This document shows, one piece after another, positions 16,419-25,445 of a stretch of 64,000 bases of DNA. The notes beneath the pieces are model-generated. The model was not told the origin of the DNA, did not search any database, and saw only the letters and a list, made by a program, of their open reading frames with translations. The DNA comes from Devosia sp. Its GTDB lineage: Bacteria > Pseudomonadota > Alphaproteobacteria > Rhizobiales > Devosiaceae. The first letter of the stretch is position 1, and each line of letters opens with the position of its first letter. Where the stretch lies: NCBI GenBank assembly GCA_015234425.1, contig JADGNE010000030.1:1-64000 (forward strand). The letters are read 5' to 3'. Made by a program: the position numbers and the translations under genes.

Positions 16419-17248
16419 TGGCCCGGATTTCATTCTCTCAGGCCACAGCTGGCATCCTGCTTCTCATCATGGCGGTGCTGGTCATCGTCATCCCCCTGCT
16501 GCCCGGCTACGATCCCTACACCCAAGATCTGGGTGCAACCTTGCTGCCCATGGGCGGGACATCCTTTGATGGAAAGTATTTCATCCTGGGAACCGATACG
16601 CTCGGCCGAGATCTCCTGTCGCGTCTGGCACTTGCGGGCCAGGTGTCCACGCTGATCGGCCTCGGCGCTGTTGCGGTGAGCCTTGTCATCGGTGTCACCC
16701 TGGGCCTGATCGCAGGATATTTCCGCGGTCCGGTTGAGGCGGTCATCATGGGTCTTGCAGACCTGCAGCTCTCGATCCCGCGCGTCCTGCTGCTGATCGC
16801 CGTCACCGCCATCATCGGACCGAGCGTCTTCAACCTCGCCATCCTCCTTGGTCTGACCAGCTGGGTCGCCTATGGCCGCGTGGCTCGTGGCATGACGCTC
16901 AGCCTGCGCGAGCGCGAATTCATCCTGTCGGCGCGAGTGCAGGGCGCATCCGCGACCTGGAACATCCGCCAGCATCTTCTGCCCAACGTGTTGCCGCAGA
17001 TGCTGATCGTGGGGTCCTATGAGTTCGGCATGATTGTCGTGCTCGAAGCCTCGCTGAGCTATCTCGGTCTTGGCGTTCAGCCGCCATTGCCGAGCTGGGG
17101 TATGATGGTTTCCGAAGGTCAGAACTATCTCTCCCTCGCGCCGCATCTCGCCATGCTCCCCAGCATTGCCCTCTTCATTCTGGTGGCCGGGTTCCAGTTC
17201 CTGTCACAGGCCTTCACCAAGGAAAATGACCTGGAGATGGTGTCATGA
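16418..17248 (+). CDS. ABC transporter permease, DppC/OppC type
   Basis: The 276-residue protein has a cytoplasmic N-terminus, one helix, the periplasmic segment carrying FILGTDTLGRDLLSRL typical of DppC, and the EAA loop (REFILSARVQGASATWNI). The ATG at 16418 overlaps the preceding stop; a GTG one codon earlier is an equal option. Its stop overlaps the ATPase start by 4 bases. Together with DppB it forms the membrane channel of a peptide/opine-type importer. Confidence 0.93.
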   Translation: MARISFSQATAGILLLIMAVLVIVIPLLPGYDPYTQDLGATLLPMGGTSFDGKYFILGTDTLGRDLLSRLALAGQVSTLIGLGAVAVSLVIGVTLGLIAGYFRGPVEAVIMGLADLQLSIPRVLLLIAVTAIIGPSVFNLAILLGLTSWVAYGRVARGMTLSLREREFILSARVQGASATWNIRQHLLPNVLPQMLIVGSYEFGMIVVLEASLSYLGLGVQPPLPSWGMMVSEGQNYLSLAPHLAMLPSIALFILVAGFQFLSQAFTKENDLEMVS

Positions 17249-19290
17249 CGCTTGCTGCTGCAACTGCCGTTTCAACCGCTCCTGCTACGGTCCTGAGCGT
17301 TCGCAATCTGTCCATCGATGCCAAGGCGGCTGATGGCGGGGTAATCCACCTCGTGCGCGACGTCTCCTTCGACGTCTATGAGAACGAGGTTCTCGGGATT
17401 GTCGGAGAGTCCGGCTCGGGCAAGAGCCTGACCATGCTGGCCGTGCTGGGCCTCCTTGGCCCAGGCCTCAGCATTGCCGGCGGCAGCATCGTGCTGCGCG
17501 GTCAGGAGCTGACGACGCTCAGCTTTGCCGAACTGCGCAAGGTCCGCGGCAAGTCGGTCTCGATCATCTTCCAGGATCCGCTGACCACGCTGAACCCCGT
17601 GCTCAAGATCGGCGACCAGATCGCCGAGGCGATCCGGCTGCACAATCCGAAGAAGTCCGGCGCAGAAATCCAGGCACGCGTCATCGAGCTCCTGTCGCTT
17701 GTCGGCATTCCCAACCCGGAACGCCGCGCGACCCAGTTCCCGAACGAATTCTCGGGCGGCATGCGCCAGCGCGTGGTCATCGCCATGGCCATGGCCAATG
17801 AACCAGACCTTTTGATCGCCGACGAGCCGACGACGGCTCTCGACGTGACCATCCAGGCTCAGGTGATGAAGGTGCTGGCCGAAGTGCGGGCCCGCACCGG
17901 CGCCGCCATGGTGCTGATCACCCACGACCTGGGTCTCGTTTCTGAATATGCCGATCGCCTCGCGGTCATGTATTCGGGCCGTGTGGTGGAACAGGCTCCG
18001 GGCGAAAAGCTCTTCGCCACGCCTGAGCATCCCTATACGGCGGGCTTGATCGCCAGCCTGCCAAAGGTCGACCACAAGGTTTCCTCGCTGTATTCGATCC
18101 CGGGCTTTGTTCCCGATCCGCGCAAGCGTCCGCAGGGCTGCGCGTTTCAGCCGCGTTGCGCCATCGGTCGTGATCGGCCCGAATGCGGCGCGTCGGATCC
18201 GGCATTGCGCGCCACCGACAGCGACCGCGACGTGGCCTGCCACTTCGCCGAGGTAACACCCGACTGGCTGGCCGAGCAGCGTGCGCTCAGTGCCGCCCCG
18301 GCAGAGCAGGTCGCCGCAAACGATTCCGATGTCCAGCTCAAGTCGGCTCTCAAGGTCGAGCATCTCAACAAGGTGTTTGACGTGCGCGGAAAGGCCTTCC
18401 GTCCGCACAAGCTGCACGCGCTGCGCGATATCTCCTTTGATCTCAAAAGCGGCAAGACGCTCGGCATTGTCGGCGAGTCCGGTTGCGGTAAGTCCACTCT
18501 GGCACGCGTGCTGCTGCGTCTGGCCGAAGCCAGCGGCGGCGAGGTCTACCTCAACGGCGAACCCTTCTTTACGCTGCGCGGCCAGGCCCTGCGCAACAAG
18601 CGTAAGGAGCTGCAGGTGGTCTTCCAGGACCCCTATTCCTCGCTCGATCCGCGCATGACCATTCATGACGTGATTGCCGAGCCGCTGCGGATCTCTGGCA
18701 ATTACAGCCGCGACCGCGTCAATGAGCTGCTCGAATATGTGGGTCTGCCGCCCGAGGCGGGTCTGCGCCGGTCGCCGGAGTTTTCCGGTGGGCAGCGTCA
18801 GCGTATCGCCATTGCACGCTCGCTTGCGCTTAATCCGGATGTGCTTATTCTGGACGAAGCGGTGTCGGCTCTGGACGTTTCAATTCAGGCGCAGGTCATC
18901 AACCTCCTGATGAAGCTCCAGAAAGACCTCGGACTGACCTATGTGTTCATCTCGCACGATCTGTCTGTGGTGCGGCACATCTCCGACGAAGTTGTGGTGA
19001 TGTATCTCGGCCGGATCATTGAGCAGGGCAAGACCGAAGACGTGTTTGACAGTCCGTCCCATCCCTATACCCGCGCGCTTCTGGCCGCGATCCCGCAGAT
19101 CGGCGGCAAGTCCGATACGGATGGGCTGATCGCCAAGGGTGACCTGCCCAACCCGATGAGCCCGCCGTCCGGCTGTGCTTTCCGCACTCGCTGCCCGATG
19201 GCCGTGGATCAGTGCGCCCAGTCCGAGCCTGCGCTCACCTCCCATGGCAAGGCGGATCACCTCGCAGCCTGTCATTTCGCCCGAGCTTAG
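17245..19290 (+). CDS. Fused ABC ATPase (DppD-DppF type)
   Basis: The 681-residue protein holds both ATPases of a Dpp-type importer in one chain. Half one has Walker A GESGSGKS (about 56), signature FSGGMRQR and Walker B LLIADEP; half two has GESGCGKS (about 412), FSGGQRQR and LILDEAVSALD. Each half ends with the Cys-containing oligopeptide-transporter tail (GCAFQPRC-C and GCAFRTRC-C) characteristic of DppD/OppF proteins. The fusion is common in alphaproteobacteria. Second half Walker B has EAVSALD, as in this family. It would energise uptake through the two permeases just upstream. Confidence 0.94.
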   Translation: MTLAAATAVSTAPATVLSVRNLSIDAKAADGGVIHLVRDVSFDVYENEVLGIVGESGSGKSLTMLAVLGLLGPGLSIAGGSIVLRGQELTTLSFAELRKVRGKSVSIIFQDPLTTLNPVLKIGDQIAEAIRLHNPKKSGAEIQARVIELLSLVGIPNPERRATQFPNEFSGGMRQRVVIAMAMANEPDLLIADEPTTALDVTIQAQVMKVLAEVRARTGAAMVLITHDLGLVSEYADRLAVMYSGRVVEQAPGEKLFATPEHPYTAGLIASLPKVDHKVSSLYSIPGFVPDPRKRPQGCAFQPRCAIGRDRPECGASDPALRATDSDRDVACHFAEVTPDWLAEQRALSAAPAEQVAANDSDVQLKSALKVEHLNKVFDVRGKAFRPHKLHALRDISFDLKSGKTLGIVGESGCGKSTLARVLLRLAEASGGEVYLNGEPFFTLRGQALRNKRKELQVVFQDPYSSLDPRMTIHDVIAEPLRISGNYSRDRVNELLEYVGLPPEAGLRRSPEFSGGQRQRIAIARSLALNPDVLILDEAVSALDVSIQAQVINLLMKLQKDLGLTYVFISHDLSVVRHISDEVVVMYLGRIIEQGKTEDVFDSPSHPYTRALLAAIPQIGGKSDTDGLIAKGDLPNPMSPPSGCAFRTRCPMAVDQCAQSEPALTSHGKADHLAACHFARA

Positions 19291-19295
19291 GGCGC

Positions 19296-20261
19296 ATGTC
19301 GGGGGGAGGGGACATCGAAAATTGGGTTGAAGGCATAAGGTGCCTTCGCCTGCCGATGCCGGCCTTCGGTGGCGTCAACGCGCTGATCATCGGTCAGCGC
19401 GGCAGCCACGCCATCATCGATACCGGGCTGCCCAACGCTGCGACTGCCGCGGTCTGGGCGCAGGTTGAGGATGACTGGGTAGAGGGTGCCCAGCACATTC
19501 TCTGTACGCATATGCATATCGATCACGTCGGTCAGGCCGGGCCATTGCTGGAACGCAGCGGCGCCGCTTTTCTGATGACCGCGACCGAACACTCAGATGC
19601 CATGCGGCTGAGCAATACCACGCAGGCTGAGCGGCTGGTCGAGTTGCAGGTGCTCTGGGCGCGAAACGGCTTTGACGCCAGCGCCGCGCGCCTGCCATCC
19701 GACTATTCGGTCATGGCGCCCTTCCCACAGGACTTTCAGGTTCTCCAAGCAGGCGACCATATCCGTCTCGGCGGCATCGACTTCGAGGTACTCGTCGGTG
19801 GCGGGCATTCACTGGCGCCGGCCTGCCTTTATGCGGCCGACCGAAAGATCCTGGTTGCCGGCGACCAGCTGCTCTCCGGGTCCGGACCCCAGATCGTCGT
19901 CCAGAGCAATGATCCCGAGTACGACGCGATGGGCGCCTATCTCGATTTCCTAGAGGCCATGGAAGCGCTTCCGGCCGATACGATTGTGCTTCCCGGACAT
20001 GGCGATCCCATGCCTTTGGGATCAACGATTGTTCGTATCCGTCAGGGGCATCTGGCCCGTCTCGATCGACTGCGGGCAGCGATCACGCATCCCATGAGCT
20101 GTGCGGAGATGGTGCCGCTCGTGTTCTCGGATCGGGCCCTGGCACATCTGGGAACCCGCATGCCGCACATGATGCCGGCCTTTGCCAATTATCTGACAAT
20201 CCGCGGACACCTTGTCCGACACACCGACGACCGTGGGGTTGTCCTCTTCGGGCCCGTGTAG
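19296..20261 (+). CDS. Metallo-beta-lactamase-fold hydrolase
   Basis: The 321-residue protein has the full MBL set: HMHIDH (HxHxDH), a later His in GGHSLAP, Asp in VAGDQLL and His in PGHGDP. It binds two metals and could hydrolyse a thioester, lactone or amide. The C-terminal extra domain resembles the helical tail of MBL-fold proteins of the GloB/LACTB2 type. The start at 19296 leaves a 5-base gap to the ATPase; the longer frame overlapping it by 79 bases is less likely, though no strong Shine-Dalgarno precedes either. In context, it might cleave the CoA thioester or a lactone of the imported compound. Confidence 0.85.
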   Translation: MSGGGDIENWVEGIRCLRLPMPAFGGVNALIIGQRGSHAIIDTGLPNAATAAVWAQVEDDWVEGAQHILCTHMHIDHVGQAGPLLERSGAAFLMTATEHSDAMRLSNTTQAERLVELQVLWARNGFDASAARLPSDYSVMAPFPQDFQVLQAGDHIRLGGIDFEVLVGGGHSLAPACLYAADRKILVAGDQLLSGSGPQIVVQSNDPEYDAMGAYLDFLEAMEALPADTIVLPGHGDPMPLGSTIVRIRQGHLARLDRLRAAITHPMSCAEMVPLVFSDRALAHLGTRMPHMMPAFANYLTIRGHLVRHTDDRGVVLFGPV

Positions 20262-20299
20262 CCCACGCATCTGCGACCAGATTCAGCGGTACACCTGAC

Positions 20300-20325
20300 C
20301 CGATCGACTGCATCGGTGCCTTTTT
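20300..20325 (+). terminator. Possible weak terminator after the importer operon
   Basis: CCGAT and ATCGG (20300-20304, 20312-20316) form a short stem followed by TGCCTTTTT. It is 39 bases past the MBL stop. The stem is only 5 bp, so it may be weak or fortuitous. Confidence 0.35.
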
Positions 20326-20383
20326 GGCGCGCGTGGTTCCGATCGCCGGTGAAATTCCGCGACACTTCAGCACCCTAGATGAA

Positions 20384-20397
20384 AACTGTTGACAGAT
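20384..20397. promoter_or_regulatory. Operator AACTGTTGACAGAT upstream of polyamine-type importer
   Basis: One mismatch from the perfect palindrome, 39 bases before the permease start at 20436. An extra half-site ACTGTTGA follows directly (20399-20406), so regulator dimers could bind side by side. Confidence 0.78.
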
Positions 20398-20435
20398 GAC
20401 TGTTGATGGGGAAATTTGGGCTTGAGGAGTCCCGA

Positions 20436-21299
20436 ATGCCATTTTTATCGACCCGCCTTTCCGCGGTCCTGCTGTTGCCAGCCATGGCACTGCTCGGCGT
20501 GTGTTTGGCTATCCCCTTATTCTACCTACTTAATTTTAGTACGCTTACCGGCGACTTTGCAGTTCAGGATTTGCAGGGGCCAACCCTCAGCAATTTCTCT
20601 GATCTGTTGACAGATGCATTCTTCCTGGGTGTTGCCGGCAAGACTTTTCTGATTTCGCTGGGCGTTACGGCGGCCGCGCTCGTACTCGGGTTTCCTCTGG
20701 CCGCTTTGATGTGGCGGGCGCCTGCCGTCTGGCGCTCGCCGATTTCCATCATTGTGCTGTCGCCGCTCCTGGTGAGCATGGTGGCCAGCTCCTATGGCTG
20801 GATCGTCATCCTGGGGCAGAATGGCGTGATCAATAATGCGCTGATCGGGCTGCGTCTGATCCAGTCGCCGATTAAGCTGCTCTATACCGACCTCGCCATC
20901 GGCATTGGCCTGGTCCATGTCGTCCTGCCCTTCATGGTGCTTAATCTCGTCGCTGCCCTCGATCGCATCGACATGGCGGTCAGCGAAGCCGCTGCCTCTT
21001 TGGGGGCGAACCGCGCGCGCATCTGGTGGCATGTGCTCTTGCCGCTCTGCGTGCCAGGCATCGGTGCGGGCGTTACGCTCTGTTTCTCGCTCTCGATCTC
21101 GGCCTATGTGACGCCGGCCGTTCTAGGTCCGAGCGGTCCGAACTTCATCACCACCCTGATCTACCAGAACTTTGTCAGCCTTTATGAATGGGGCGCCGGC
21201 TCTGCCATGGCCTTCCTGCTGCTCATCGTCGCCGCGAGCGCTGTGTTCGGCCTAGGCGCGCTGACCAATCTTCTGGCCCCCGCCCGGAGGCGCACATGA
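20436..21299 (+). CDS. ABC transporter permease, PotB type
   Basis: The 287-residue protein has about six transmembrane helices and the EAA loop (VSEAAASLGANRARIWWHVLLP) of spermidine/putrescine-type (POPT) importers. The ATG at 20436 is chosen because GAGGAG lies 7 bases upstream; upstream TTG/ATG codons at 20403/20406 lack this and lie close to the operator. It overlaps PotC by 4 bases. The gene carries a near-perfect extra operator palindrome (ATCTGTTGACAGAT) inside its coding sequence at 20602-20615. Confidence 0.92.
   Translation: MPFLSTRLSAVLLLPAMALLGVCLAIPLFYLLNFSTLTGDFAVQDLQGPTLSNFSDLLTDAFFLGVAGKTFLISLGVTAAALVLGFPLAALMWRAPAVWRSPISIIVLSPLLVSMVASSYGWIVILGQNGVINNALIGLRLIQSPIKLLYTDLAIGIGLVHVVLPFMVLNLVAALDRIDMAVSEAAASLGANRARIWWHVLLPLCVPGIGAGVTLCFSLSISAYVTPAVLGPSGPNFITTLIYQNFVSLYEWGAGSAMAFLLLIVAASAVFGLGALTNLLAPARRRT
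20602..20615. promoter_or_regulatory. Intragenic operator-like palindrome ATCTGTTGACAGAT
   Basis: A symmetric variant of the cluster operator (both outer bases changed in step) lies 218 bases downstream of the 20384 site, inside the permease gene. The symmetric change suggests a real binding site rather than decay, and the distance would allow looping or roadblock repression. Confidence 0.5.
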
Positions 21300-22081
21300 T
21301 CGGCCGCATTTTCTTCGGCGTGGTCATCGCGCTGCTGTTCACCTTTATCCTTGCGCCCACAGTGGTGATTGCGCTCAGCTCCTTCGGCACCAGCGAGATC
21401 CTCGAATTCCCGCCGCAGAATTTTACGCTGCGCTGGTATTTCTTCGCCCTCGCCAAGCCCGAATTCCTGTCTGCAGCCTGGAACTCGCTGTGGCTGGCCG
21501 TCGTCTCGACCGCCATCGCAACGCCGCTCGCCATTGCAGCGGCGCTCGCCATCACGCGCAGCAATATCAAGGGACGCGAGGTGTTCCAGACCATCCTCCT
21601 GGCCCCGCTGGTTGTGCCATCGGTCGTCATCGGTCTTGCCATTCTTCTGGCAACCTCCCGCATTGGTTTTGGGGCGGGCAGCACCCGTTTGATCGTGGCG
21701 CACGTGCTGATCGTCCTGCCCTATCTCCTGCGCACCACCAGTGCCAGCCTGATGCGGCTTGATCCCCTGGCCGAAGAAGCCGCGCGTACGCTCGGGGCCA
21801 ACAACATCAAGACCTTCCTCTTGATCACCCTGCCGGGTCTTGCTCCCGGCCTGATCGCGGGCATGGTCTTTGCCTTCGTGATCTCGTTCGACAATGTGTC
21901 GATCTCGCTCTTCCTCGCCAATGCCAGGATGAACACCCTTCCGCTGAGCCTGATGAGCTATGTCGAGTATAATCTCGACCCGTCGGTCGCCGCGGTTTCC
22001 ACCCTCCTCATCGTGATGGCTCTTGTCGTCGCAATTGCGCTTGAGCGCTTTGCGGGTCTGCGCAAGACGCTGGGAGCATAG
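21296..22081 (+). CDS. ABC transporter permease, PotC type
   Basis: The 261-residue membrane protein has six predicted helices and an EAA loop (LAEEAARTLGANNIKTFLLITLP). It forms the second half of the polyamine-type channel with the gene before it. ATG at 21296 overlaps the previous stop (ATGA) and has GGAGG 6 bases upstream; the ATPase starts 3 bases after its stop. Confidence 0.92.
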   Translation: MIGRIFFGVVIALLFTFILAPTVVIALSSFGTSEILEFPPQNFTLRWYFFALAKPEFLSAAWNSLWLAVVSTAIATPLAIAAALAITRSNIKGREVFQTILLAPLVVPSVVIGLAILLATSRIGFGAGSTRLIVAHVLIVLPYLLRTTSASLMRLDPLAEEAARTLGANNIKTFLLITLPGLAPGLIAGMVFAFVISFDNVSISLFLANARMNTLPLSLMSYVEYNLDPSVAAVSTLLIVMALVVAIALERFAGLRKTLGA

Positions 22082-22084
22082 AAC

Positions 22085-23137
22085 GTGACTGCACTCAATT
22101 GTTCGAACATTTCCAAGAGCTACGGGCGCCTCAAGGTGCTCAACAATGTCTCGCTCTCGATCGAAAAGGGTGAATTGGTCACGCTGCTGGGCCCCAGCGG
22201 CTGCGGCAAGACCACGCTGCTGCGCTCGATTGCCGGCCTTGCTGATATCGACGAGGGCAGCATTGTCCTTGAAGGGCGCGACGTCACGCGCACGCCGATC
22301 CACAAGCGCCATATCGCCATGGTGTTCCAGTCCCATGCGCTGTTCCCGCATATGAGCGTGGCCGACAATGTCGCCTTCGGCCTCAAGATGCAGGGCGTGG
22401 CGCGCGAGGAGCGTGAGGAACGGGTGAAGAAGGCGCTGTCGCTGGTGCGGCTCGATGCGTATGTCAGCCGCATGCCGCATGAGCTTTCCGGCGGCCAGCA
22501 GCAGCGCGTTGCCATCGCCCGCGCCATTGTCACCAATCCGACCGCTCTTCTGCTCGACGAACCCTTTGGTGCGCTCGACCGCAAGCTGCGCGAAGCGCTG
22601 CAGGTGGAACTGCGCCGCGTGACCAAGGAACTGGGCATTACCGCGATCTTCGTGACCCACGACCAGGAAGAGGCTGTGGTGCTCAGCGACCGGGTCGCGG
22701 TGATGGAGGGCGGGGTCATCCAGCAGATCGCCCCGGCCAACGAGGTCTATGAGAACCCGGCCAATGAGTTCGTGGCGAGCTTCATGGGCTTCCAGAACAT
22801 TCTCGATGCCAAGATTGATGGCGTTGAGGGTGGCCAGACGCGTCTGAAGATCGGCGATGCCAGCGTTCTGGCCGATGCCGTGGCTCCGGCGGGGGCCAAG
22901 GATATTCGCTTTGCCATCAGGGCAGAGCGGGTCGCGCTCAAGCGCACACAGGAGGGCGAGGGGATCGCCGGAAAGGTCAATTCACTGACCTATCTGGGCG
23001 AGCAGAACGCCTTCGTCGTCGACACGTCGGTGGGGCCGATTGTGGCCCGTGTGTCCACCGCGGTCGACAGTTTCAAGCCGGGTGAGGAGGTCTTTGTGAC
23101 CTTTGACCGCTCCGCCATCCGCCTACTGAATTCTTAA
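22085..23137 (+). CDS. ABC transporter ATP-binding protein, PotA type
   Basis: The 350-residue protein has Walker A GPSGCGKT (about 38-45), signature LSGGQQQR, Walker B LLLDEPFGALD, the switch His in VTHDQEE and a C-terminal TOBE domain (about residues 280-350) as in PotA/FbpC ATPases. It begins with GTG. It drives the PotBC-type permeases encoded just upstream. Confidence 0.93.
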   Translation: MTALNCSNISKSYGRLKVLNNVSLSIEKGELVTLLGPSGCGKTTLLRSIAGLADIDEGSIVLEGRDVTRTPIHKRHIAMVFQSHALFPHMSVADNVAFGLKMQGVAREEREERVKKALSLVRLDAYVSRMPHELSGGQQQRVAIARAIVTNPTALLLDEPFGALDRKLREALQVELRRVTKELGITAIFVTHDQEEAVVLSDRVAVMEGGVIQQIAPANEVYENPANEFVASFMGFQNILDAKIDGVEGGQTRLKIGDASVLADAVAPAGAKDIRFAIRAERVALKRTQEGEGIAGKVNSLTYLGEQNAFVVDTSVGPIVARVSTAVDSFKPGEEVFVTFDRSAIRLLNS

Positions 23138-23149
23138 GGGAGAAACTTA

Positions 23150-24196
23150 ATGTCCATTTCAATGAACCGACGCCATTTTCTGGCGACAACCGCCGCGGCT
23201 GGTCTGATCACCGGCTTCCCCGCGATCGTACGTGCGCAGAGCAAGACCATCGTGACGACGCTGTTCGGCGGTGCCTATGAAGAGCACTATCGCCGCATCG
23301 TGCTCGATCCGTTTGCCGCTGCGCATGGCGTTGAATTCGTCATCAAGTACGGCTCGGCCGATGAGTGGCTGAACAATGCCATCATCAACCGCAATGTGCC
23401 CGAGATCGACCTGCCGTTCCTCTCGCTGCCGGTCGCCATGCGCGCGATCCGCGTTCCGGACCTCTTCCTCGAGCTGACGCCGAACGACATCCCGAACCTG
23501 GCTGACGTGCACCCGATCTTCCGCGACGTCTATGAGAGCAAGGCCGTCGGCTTCAACTATGTCGACTACGGTATCCTCTACCGCGAAGACATGGTCGAAA
23601 AGCCCATCACGTCCTGGGCTGATCTGTGGGATCCGTCCCTGGCCGGCAAGATTCTCGCGCCTGCCGCTTCGGCCGGTTCGATGTATGAATTCGTGATGAT
23701 CGCGGCAAAGCTCGCCGGCGATGGCTCGGACTGGACCAAGGGCGTCGAAAAGCTCAAGGAACTCAAGCCCAATATCGCTCGCTGGTTCAACACCTCGAAC
23801 GAAGTCGATGGCCTGATCCAGCGCAAGGAAGCTGGTGTGGCTGCCGGTTTTGGCGGCTTCCGCTCGCACGCACTCATCGATGGCGGCGTGCCGGGCAAGT
23901 TCATCATCCCGGCGGAAGGCGCACCGATGGGCGTTTTGTCCTACCACGTGCCGGCGAACCACCCGAACCGCGATCTCCTGCTCGAATTCGTCAACTTCGC
24001 TCTGGCGCCCGAGCAGCAGGCTGCTTTCGGCAATGCAATGCCGACCGGCGTCACCAACTCGAAGGCCGTGCTTGACCCGGCCGTCGCCAGCAAGGTCGCT
24101 CCGGCGGACCAGCTGCTGCGCATCGACTGGGCGTCGATCCAGAGCCAGTTCACCGAAATTACCCAGCGCATGCAGCAGGAAGTGATCTCGGGTTAA
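23150..24196 (+). CDS. Extracellular solute-binding protein, PotD type
   Basis: The 348-residue protein begins with a twin-arginine signal (NRRHFLATT, then a hydrophobic run to about residue 30 ending VRAQ), suggesting folded export through Tat. The body is a family 1 periplasmic binding protein like PotD and related polyamine/iron/opine binders. AGGGAG precedes the ATG by 7 bases. It follows PotA by 12 bases and completes the importer. The ligand is unknown; a small cationic or carboxylated amine would fit. Confidence 0.92.
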   Translation: MSISMNRRHFLATTAAAGLITGFPAIVRAQSKTIVTTLFGGAYEEHYRRIVLDPFAAAHGVEFVIKYGSADEWLNNAIINRNVPEIDLPFLSLPVAMRAIRVPDLFLELTPNDIPNLADVHPIFRDVYESKAVGFNYVDYGILYREDMVEKPITSWADLWDPSLAGKILAPAASAGSMYEFVMIAAKLAGDGSDWTKGVEKLKELKPNIARWFNTSNEVDGLIQRKEAGVAAGFGGFRSHALIDGGVPGKFIIPAEGAPMGVLSYHVPANHPNRDLLLEFVNFALAPEQQAAFGNAMPTGVTNSKAVLDPAVASKVAPADQLLRIDWASIQSQFTEITQRMQQEVISG

Positions 24197-24201
24197 TCGC
24201 C

Positions 24202-25353
24202 ATGTCCAACGGTTCTCTTCCTTTGATCGGCGGCTTTGCCGAAGACCGCTTTGCCCCGGTCGCCCGGGCGTTTTCCGAGAATTTCACGCAGCGTGAAGAG
24301 CTTGGCGGCGCCGTGGCGATCTACCACGGCAACAAGCTTGTGGTTGATCTGTGGGGGGGAAGCCGGGACGCCGCAAGCAATGCCCCCTGGCAGGCCGATA
24401 CCATCACGCTGATGATGTCGGTCGCCAAGGGGATTTCCGCGATCTGCGTGGCCATGGTGGCCGATCGCGGATTGCTCTCGCTCGATGCTCCGGTCAGCCA
24501 GTACTGGCCGGAGTTCGCCGCCGAGGGCAAAGAAAAAGTGACGGTGCGGGAGGCGCTTAGCCATCTGGCTGGGATTCCCGTCACCGATCTGGCCAAGCCT
24601 GGTGATTTCTACCACTGGGACCGGATGATCTCTGCCATCGCCAACCAGAAGCCGCTTTGGCCGGTGGGCGAGCAGCAGGTCTATCATTCCTCGACCCTGG
24701 GCTTTATCGCCGGTGAGCTGATCCGCCGGGTGACGGGGAAGACGCTGGGCACATTCCTCAGGGAAGAAATCTGTGCGCCGCGGGGGTTTGACTACTTTAT
24801 CGGCATGTCCGAGGCCGAGCGGGCGCGCTGTGCGACGATCGTGCCGTCGGCCAATAATGTGGTCAATGCCGCCAAGCGGGAGCCGGTGGAATCGGTCGCC
24901 TATCGCATGTGGCAGTCGGTGCCGGTGGAAGAGGATTACAACTCAACCCTTTGGCGCCAAAACGAAATTCCGTCCGTAAACGGACATGGCACGGCGCGGG
25001 CCGTCGCTGGGATCTATAATGCCGTCATCAATCCCGGCCCCAATGGCGAAAAGCCTTTGGTGGGCCAGGAAACGCTGGCGCAGTTCCTGACCGAGCAGCG
25101 GGCGCGGGGCGAGAATGCCGAAAAGGGCCGGCTGCGCATGGCCGTCGGCTTCATGCTCAACTCCCCGCCGCACCGGGCAATGGGCCCGAATCCTGAGGCT
25201 TTCGGGCATTCCGGAGCCGGTGGATCGCAGGCTTTTGCCGATCCGGTGGCGGGTCTGTCGCTGTGCTGGACGACCAACAAGATGCATGACGGCGGCGATA
25301 TCGGGCCGCGCGCGGCCGCAATCATCGAGGCCGCATACGCGTCCATCGCGTGA
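24202..25353 (+). CDS. Serine hydrolase of the class C beta-lactamase/esterase family
   Basis: The 383-residue protein has the SxxK motif SVAK (about residues 73-76) with nucleophile Ser, a second motif Tyr in VYHSST, and the third-motif-like GHSGAGG near the C-terminus. It resembles EstB-type esterases (which lack beta-lactamase activity) and carries no signal peptide, so it should act in the cytoplasm. It lies 5 bases after the binding protein, last in the importer operon, and probably hydrolyses an ester or amide of the imported compound. Confidence 0.88.
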   Translation: MSNGSLPLIGGFAEDRFAPVARAFSENFTQREELGGAVAIYHGNKLVVDLWGGSRDAASNAPWQADTITLMMSVAKGISAICVAMVADRGLLSLDAPVSQYWPEFAAEGKEKVTVREALSHLAGIPVTDLAKPGDFYHWDRMISAIANQKPLWPVGEQQVYHSSTLGFIAGELIRRVTGKTLGTFLREEICAPRGFDYFIGMSEAERARCATIVPSANNVVNAAKREPVESVAYRMWQSVPVEEDYNSTLWRQNEIPSVNGHGTARAVAGIYNAVINPGPNGEKPLVGQETLAQFLTEQRARGENAEKGRLRMAVGFMLNSPPHRAMGPNPEAFGHSGAGGSQAFADPVAGLSLCWTTNKMHDGGDIGPRAAAIIEAAYASIA

Positions 25354-25418
25354 GGCATTGGCGGTGAGTTGGTTAGCAGACTGTTAGCGTTGAGAGCTTC
25401 GGGCTGCGAAATGTGATG

Positions 25419-25437
25419 GGAGGGCATGGCCCTCCCA
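25419..25437. terminator. Hairpin between convergent genes
   Basis: GGGAGGGCATGGCCCTCCC has 8-bp GC-rich arms with a 3-base loop, between the serine hydrolase stop (25353) and glgX stop (25446). There is no T run, so it is at best an imperfect terminator. Confidence 0.35.
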
Positions 25438-25445
25438 AAGTTGTT

